Positions 60,032 to 64,000 of a stretch of DNA of 64,000 nt are shown here, piece by piece. Source of the stretch: Streptomyces sp. NBC_00414 (GTDB taxonomy: Bacteria > Actinomycetota > Actinomycetes > Streptomycetales > Streptomycetaceae). The notes under the pieces were generated by a model. The model worked only from the letters and a program-made list of their open reading frames with translations. It was not told the origin of the DNA and did no database searches. Each line of letters starts with the position of its first letter. Position 1 is the stretch's first letter. A program made the translations under genes and the position numbers. The stretch is taken from positions 7,812,001 through 7,876,000 of the forward strand of contig NZ_CP107935.1 in the NCBI RefSeq assembly GCF_036038375.1, written 5' to 3'.

Positions 60032-61177
60032 ATGAGTCATGGACCCCGGTCGGGCCTCCTCGCGGTGAGCACCGCGCTGCTGGCCATGAGCAGGCACCTG
60101 GAGGTGCGCGACGTCCTCAAGACGATCGTCGCCTCGGCGCGCGAACTGCTCGACGCGCAGTACGCGGCCCTGGGGGTCCCCGACGACCACGGGGGCTTCG
60201 CCCAGTTCGTCGTCGACGGGGTCAGCGACGCCCAGTGGAAGGCCATCGGCCCGCTCCCGCGCCAGCACGGCATCCTCGCCGCGATGCTGCACGAGGCCCG
60301 CCCGGAGCGCCTCACCGACGTGCGCAAGGACCCGCGCTTCGAGGGCTGGCCGTCCGCCCACCCCGACATGTCCGACTTCCTGGGCCTGCCCATCAGGGAC
60401 GGCGACGAGGTCATCGGCGCCCTCTTCCTCGCGAACAAGAACTGCGTCAAGCCTGAAGGCGGTTGCGGCTTCACCGAGGACGACGAGGAACTGCTGGGGA
60501 TCCTCGCCCAGCACGCCGCGATCGCCCTGACGAACGCCCGCCTGTACGAGCGCAGCCGCGAACTCACCATCGCCGAGGAGCGTTCCCGCCTCGCCCACGA
60601 ACTGCACGACGCCGTCAGCCAGAAGCTGTTCTCGCTGCGCCTCACCGCCCAGGCCGCCGCGGCCCTGGTGGACCGCGACCCGGGCCGCGCCAAGGGCGAA
60701 CTCCAGCAGGTGGCCGCCCTGGCCGCGGAGGCCGCCGACGAACTGCGCGCCGCCGTCGTCGAGTTGCGCCCCGCCGCCCTCGACGAGGACGGCCTGGTCG
60801 CCACGTTGCGCACCCAGATCCAGGTCCTCGACCGGGCCCACTCCGCGCGCGTGACCTTCGACAGCTGCGGCGTCCGCGCGCTGCCCGCCGCTCAGGAGGA
60901 GGCCATGCTGCGGGTAGCCCAGGAGGCGCTGCACAACGCGCTGCGGCACTCGGGAGCGGCCCGCGTCGACGTCACCGTGGAGAAGCGCGGCGCGGGAGCC
61001 GTCCTGCGCGTCACGGACGACGGCAGCGGCTTCGAGCCCAAGGCCACGCGCCGCGCGGGACGCCACCTCGGCCTGGTCTCCATGCGCGACCGGAGCAACG
61101 GCGTCGGTGGCGCGCTCACCGTGGAATCGGCGCCCGGAAAGGGCACCACGATCGAGATGGAGGTCCCTGGTGCCTGA
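60032..61177 (+). CDS. GAF-domain sensor histidine kinase, HisKA_3 type
   Basis: A 381-residue cytoplasmic kinase without membrane helices. GAF domain about 20-165 (LTDVRKDPRFEGWPSAHPDM, FLGLPIRDGDEVIGALFLANK) and HisKA_3 with ERSRLAHELHDAVSQKLFSLRL (His192). The ATPase domain has ALHNALRHSGAA and DDGSGFEP, plus GLVSMRDR. The GAF has features of the DosS/DevS group that sense haem ligands or redox, but no haem-binding His is certain. Overlaps the response regulator start. Confidence 0.92.
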   Translation: MSHGPRSGLLAVSTALLAMSRHLEVRDVLKTIVASARELLDAQYAALGVPDDHGGFAQFVVDGVSDAQWKAIGPLPRQHGILAAMLHEARPERLTDVRKDPRFEGWPSAHPDMSDFLGLPIRDGDEVIGALFLANKNCVKPEGGCGFTEDDEELLGILAQHAAIALTNARLYERSRELTIAEERSRLAHELHDAVSQKLFSLRLTAQAAAALVDRDPGRAKGELQQVAALAAEAADELRAAVVELRPAALDEDGLVATLRTQIQVLDRAHSARVTFDSCGVRALPAAQEEAMLRVAQEALHNALRHSGAARVDVTVEKRGAGAVLRVTDDGSGFEPKATRRAGRHLGLVSMRDRSNGVGGALTVESAPGKGTTIEMEVPGA

Positions 61178-61811
61178 CGCCATCAAGGTGCTGCTCGTCG
61201 ACGACCACCAGGTGGTCCGCCGGGGGCTGCGCACCTTCCTCGAAGTGCAGGACGACATCGAGGTCGTGGGGGAGGCGTCCGACGGCGCCGAAGGAGTCGC
61301 CCGCGCCGAGGAGTTGAAGCCCGACGTCGTCCTCATGGACGTCAAGATGCCGGTCATGGACGGCGTGGAGGCCCTGCGCAGGCTCCGCGAACTCGACAAC
61401 CCCGCGCGCGTGCTCATCGTCACCAGCTTCACCGAGCAGCGCACGGTGATCCCGGCCCTGCGCGCGGGCGCCGCGGGCTATGTCTACAAGGACGTCGACC
61501 CGGACGCCCTGGCCGGAGCCATCCGCTCGGTCCACGCCGGGCACATCCTGCTCCAGCCCGAGGTGGCCGACGTGCTGCTGTCCCAGGAGGGGACCAACTA
61601 CGGCCAGGGGAGAGGCGGTTCGCTCACCGAGCGGGAGCGCGAGGTACTCGGCCTGATCGCCGACGGCCGCTCCAACCGCGAGATAGCCCGCGCCCTCGTC
61701 CTCTCCGAGAAGACCGTCAAGACGCATGTATCGAACATTCTGATGAAACTCGACCTCTCCGACCGCACCCAGGCCGCGCTGTGGGCCGTACGCCACGGTG
61801 TGACCGGCTGA
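61170..61811 (+). CDS. NarL/FixJ-type response regulator
   Basis: A 213-residue regulator. Receiver domain: acidic pair VDDHQVV (Asp11, Asp12), phosphoacceptor in VVLMDVKMP (Asp57), conserved Thr/Ser in VTSF and Lys in VYKDVDP. LuxR-type HTH at the end: LTEREREVLGLIADGRSNREIARALVLSEKTVKTHVSNI. GTG 61170 overlaps the kinase gene by 8 bases. Its targets are unknown. Confidence 0.93.
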   Translation: MPDAIKVLLVDDHQVVRRGLRTFLEVQDDIEVVGEASDGAEGVARAEELKPDVVLMDVKMPVMDGVEALRRLRELDNPARVLIVTSFTEQRTVIPALRAGAAGYVYKDVDPDALAGAIRSVHAGHILLQPEVADVLLSQEGTNYGQGRGGSLTEREREVLGLIADGRSNREIARALVLSEKTVKTHVSNILMKLDLSDRTQAALWAVRHGVTG

Positions 61812-61994
61812 TGACCTGCTGATCCGTGGAACGGCCGGCCTCCGGGACGGCAATACGGAAGGTCTCCCTCCGGGCTGAGATTCATACCGTCGTGGGAATG
61901 TCCCCCGGATGGCGCATCCTTCTGCGATCTCCGCCGTTCTCCAGTGCGTGCTGCGGCGCTTTGCCGCAGTGGTTCACAAGGAGAGGGCTCAGAA

Positions 61995-62240
61995 GTGAAG
62001 AACCTGAAGAAGGCCGCTGCCGTCACGATGGTGGCCGGTGGCCTCGTTGCCGCCGGTGCCGGTTTCGCCTCCGCCACCGACGGTGCGCACGCGGGCGGCC
62101 AGGCCGTGGGCTCGCCGGGTGTCGCCTCGGGCAACCTCGTCCAGGTCCCGGTCGCCATCCCCGTGAACGCGGTCGGCAACACCGTGAACGTCATCGGCAT
62201 CCTGAACCCGGCGTTCGGCAACGACGGCTTCAACGGCTGA
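61995..62240 (+). CDS. Short chaplin, ChpE-like (first of two)
   Basis: An 81-residue precursor. Signal peptide about 1-28 (KKAAAVTMVAGGLVAAGAGFASATD). Mature part is one chaplin domain, GSPGVASGNLVQVPVAIPVN, NAVGNTVNVIGILNPAFGN, without cysteines. Chaplins are amyloid-forming surfactants coating aerial hyphae and spores. It closely resembles ChpE, the cysteine-free chaplin, as I recall it. GTG 61995 (VKNLKKAAAV) has AAGGAG upstream. A TTCG-loop terminator follows. Confidence 0.93.
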   Translation: MKNLKKAAAVTMVAGGLVAAGAGFASATDGAHAGGQAVGSPGVASGNLVQVPVAIPVNAVGNTVNVIGILNPAFGNDGFNG

Positions 62241-62264
62241 CGTACGCCCCGGGTCGAAGCGACC

Positions 62265-62304
62265 ACCGGCCTTCCAGGTTCGCCTGGGAGGCCGGTCCGT
62301 TTTT
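62265..62304 (+). terminator. Terminator after the first chaplin gene
   Basis: ACCGGCCTTCCAGG and CCTGGGAGGCCGGT form a 14-base stem with one T-G pair around TTCG, followed by CCGTTTTT. A classic intrinsic terminator. It separates the transcripts of the two chaplins. Confidence 0.85.
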
Positions 62305-62434
62305 CGGCTGGTCGGACCACTGGCCCGAACGGGCAGAACGCGCTCGCCCGCCGTGCCGTCCGGGCCACTCGGGCGTTGCTCAGGCTACGGCCCGCGGCAG
62401 GGCCGGATACGCAATCGCAGGAGGAACGCTTTTC

Positions 62435-62674
62435 ATGAACATCGCCAAGAAGGCCGCCCTGGCCGTCACCGTCGTCGGTATCGCAGCGGGTGCCTCGGCC
62501 GGTGCCGCTGTCGCTGACTCGGATGCCGACGGCGCTGCCGTGAAGTCCCCGGGCGTCGCCTCGGGCAACGCGGTCCAGGCCCCGATCCACGTCCCCGTCA
62601 ACGTCGTCGGGGACAGCATCAACGTGATCGGGCTCCTGAACCCGACCTTCGGCAACGAGGCCGTCAACGACTGA
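62435..62674 (+). CDS. Short chaplin (second of two)
   Basis: A 79-residue precursor. Signal peptide about 1-28 (MNIAKKAALAVTVVGIAAGASAGAAVADS), then one chaplin domain, KSPGVASGNAVQAPIHVPVN, VVGDSINVIGLLNPTFGN, again with no cysteine. It shares the chaplin core with the first but differs in the signal peptide and tail, so it is a diverged paralogue. AGGAGGAA precedes ATG 62435. Its own terminators lie before and after it. Confidence 0.93.
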   Translation: MNIAKKAALAVTVVGIAAGASAGAAVADSDADGAAVKSPGVASGNAVQAPIHVPVNVVGDSINVIGLLNPTFGNEAVND

Positions 62675-62690
62675 CGTCCTGACAGGCCGA

Positions 62691-62722
62691 GGGCCCCGCG
62701 GACCACACGGTCCGCGGGGCCC
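62691..62722. terminator. Bidirectional terminator after the second chaplin
   Basis: GGGCCCCGCGGACC and GGTCCGCGGGGCCC form a perfect 14-base stem around ACAC, then TTGCCTTT. It lies between convergent genes. Confidence 0.85.
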
Positions 62723-62771
62723 TTGCCTTTGACGCGACCTCTGCCGCGGCCCTCGGCGGCTGCCGCGGTCT

Positions 62772-63560
62772 TCAGCGCACCCCGCGCTCCCGCTCCTCCA
62801 CGAACGCGTTGTACGCGGCCACCTGAGCCCGCCTGGCCGTGCGTTCGACCGGACGCAGGGCCTCGGAGCGCGCGGCCATCTCCGAGGCGCTCACCGCCCC
62901 GCCGTGCCCGTTGCCGGACGCCACCGAGACGAGCAGCCCCACCCGCCGCGACAGTGCCAGCACCCGCACCGCCCTCGGGGGATAGCCGGGAGCGAGCACT
63001 TCGCCCGCCCGCTCGGCCCGTGCCCGGTACGCGTCGATCGCCGCCTCGGCGACCGGACCCGAACCCGCCACGTCGAGCCGCGACAGCATCTCCGTCGCGT
63101 CCCTCAAAGCCTCCGCGAGCTCTCGCTCCGCCTCACCGAGGGACGGCACATCGGCGGGCGGCGCCTCACGCACGGGCAGACAGTGCCAGAGGACCTCCAC
63201 ATGCACATCACCGTCGGGACCGGCCTCGTACACCTCGGGCACGAGCCCCAGAGCGACCCCGTGACAGACCACCGCCTCCTCGGCCTCCAGGGCGCGCGCG
63301 TTGAAGTCCGGCGGACCGCTCAGCCCGAGCGGATGCCCGGGCGCGGGCAGCGCGACCCGCAGACCGGTCGCCCCGAGGGCGCGCAGCCGCCCCAGGGCGA
63401 GCGAGAGTCCGACGGGCGCGGTCTCGCCGGGTATCCCCTCGACCCGGTGCACGGCGTCCTCACCGACGATGGCGACGACCGCCTCGTCCGGTGAAACAAA
63501 TCCGGCCAACAGGGCATTTCCCCATGCGGCCAGTCGTCCTGAACGTGGTTCCGAAAGCAT
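62772..63560 (-). CDS. Conserved actinobacterial protein of unknown function
   Basis: A 262-residue soluble protein. An N-terminal alpha/beta part (GNALLAGFVSPDEAVVAIVGEDAVHRVEG, LGRLRALGATGLRVALPAPGHPLGL) precedes a long helical C-terminus (LGEAERELAEALRDATEML, RRAQVAAYNAFVEERERGVR). I recognise it as conserved in Streptomyces but know of no function. ATG 63560 (MLSEPRSGRL) has GGGAGG just upstream. Divergent from the ABC gene. Confidence 0.8.
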   Translation of the reverse strand: MLSEPRSGRLAAWGNALLAGFVSPDEAVVAIVGEDAVHRVEGIPGETAPVGLSLALGRLRALGATGLRVALPAPGHPLGLSGPPDFNARALEAEEAVVCHGVALGLVPEVYEAGPDGDVHVEVLWHCLPVREAPPADVPSLGEAERELAEALRDATEMLSRLDVAGSGPVAEAAIDAYRARAERAGEVLAPGYPPRAVRVLALSRRVGLLVSVASGNGHGGAVSASEMAARSEALRPVERTARRAQVAAYNAFVEERERGVR

Positions 63561-63694
63561 GCCTCCCACTTTAGGGAACGGCTTAAGGACCGGCCGATGG
63601 ATTGGACGGGTCGACCGGTGGCGTAGGTTTTCCCTGGGGGCTGCGTCCACAGACGTCAGCGACGGCCGAGACTGCAATGGGAGACAGCGCGCTC

Positions 63695-64000
63695 ATGAGC
63701 GATGTTCTGGAGCTTGAGGACGTATCCGTGGTCCGAGAGGGCCGGGCTCTGGTGGACCAGGTCTCCTGGTCGGTCAAGGAAGGCGAGCGCTGGGTCATCC
63801 TCGGACCCAACGGCGCCGGGAAAACGACCCTCCTCAACCTCGCCTCCAGCTACCTCTTCCCCAGCCAGGGCACCGCCACCATCCTCGGCGAGACCCTCGG
63901 CAAGGTCGACGTCTTCGAGCTGCGCCCGCGCATCGGCGTGGCCGGCATCGCCATGGCCGAGAAGCTCCCCAAGCGCCAGACGGTCCTGCAGACGGTGCTG
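63695..64000 (+). CDS. ABC transporter ATP-binding protein, cut by the window edge
   Basis: The first 102 residues are visible: MSDVLELEDVSVVREGRALVDQVSW, then ILGPNGAGKTTLLNL (Walker A) and SYLFPSQGTATILGETLGKVDVFELRPRIG, ending at QTVLQTVL. Typical of single-domain ABC ATPases of the ModF/iron type. GGGAGA lies about ten bases upstream of ATG 63695; ATG 63677 in the same frame is an alternative. Signature and Walker B motifs lie past the edge. Confidence 0.88.
   Translation, partial: MSDVLELEDVSVVREGRALVDQVSWSVKEGERWVILGPNGAGKTTLLNLASSYLFPSQGTATILGETLGKVDVFELRPRIGVAGIAMAEKLPKRQTVLQTVL

Overview
The window is very GC-rich (about 70% or more), nearly every third codon position is G or C, GTG and TTG starts are common, and genes are packed with 4-base ATGA/GTGA overlaps. 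It carries Streptomyces-specific markers: the small nucleoid-associated protein Gbn, chaplins, a 'streptophobe' membrane protein, a TTG-started FabG followed by an InhA-type enoyl reductase, and an Asp23/AmaP operon. This is chromosomal core DNA of a Streptomyces. From memory the gene order resembles the S. coelicolor region around SCO1800-SCO1848. I see no phage, IS element, CRISPR array, tRNA or rRNA.

Layout. 1-2.9 kb: cobalamin genes cobD-cobQ (minus) behind a cobalamin riboswitch. 3.3-5.8 kb: low-affinity phosphate transporter with a small membrane partner and a PHO-box-like repeat, then a secreted GH25 lysozyme. 6-13 kb: class II aldolase, alpha/beta hydrolase, a protein of unknown function, a VOC protein, a zinc metallopeptidase and an ABC-F ATPase preceded by a leaderless 7-codon mini-ORF. 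13-18 kb: gbn behind a cluster of GATC sites, an enoyl-CoA hydratase, and the Asp23/AmaP envelope-stress operon. 18-23 kb (minus): DnaQ-like exonuclease, zinc-ribbon protein, SURF1, GH15 hydrolase, atypical SDR. 23.3-27.6 kb: a tightly coupled four-gene catabolic cassette (acetoacetate-decarboxylase-like protein, SDR, two amidohydrolases). 27.8-30.5 kb: sterol-desaturase-type hydroxylase, lysoplasmalogenase, zinc alcohol dehydrogenase. 30.7-35.7 kb: CopD-like protein, a decayed CoA-transferase pseudogene, and two paralogous secreted subtilases.

36-46.8 kb: DUF485-actP acetate symporter operon with a CRP-like site, moaA, small proteins, tyrS, tldE/tldD, fabG-fabI. 47-52 kb: secreted protein, FadR-type regulator divergent from an MFS exporter, tiny membrane proteins, sixA, serB. 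52-57 kb: streptophobe protein divergent from an Rv1747-like FHA-FHA-ABC exporter. 57-62 kb: secreted transglycosylase, queA with an SDR, and a GAF histidine kinase/NarL-type regulator pair. 62-64 kb: two tandem cysteine-free chaplins, an unknown protein and the start of an ABC ATPase.

Much of the unusual content lies between genes: short tandem repeats filling intergenic gaps (23.2, 29.4, 34.1, 38.25, 49.5 kb), a triplicated ribosome-binding-site/start module at 25.0 kb, long perfect hairpins at most convergent gene ends, and dispersed REP-like elements. I found no wholly new multi-gene system. The best leads are the mini-ORF before the ABC-F gene, the GATC cluster before gbn, the four-gene catabolic cassette and the tandem chaplins.
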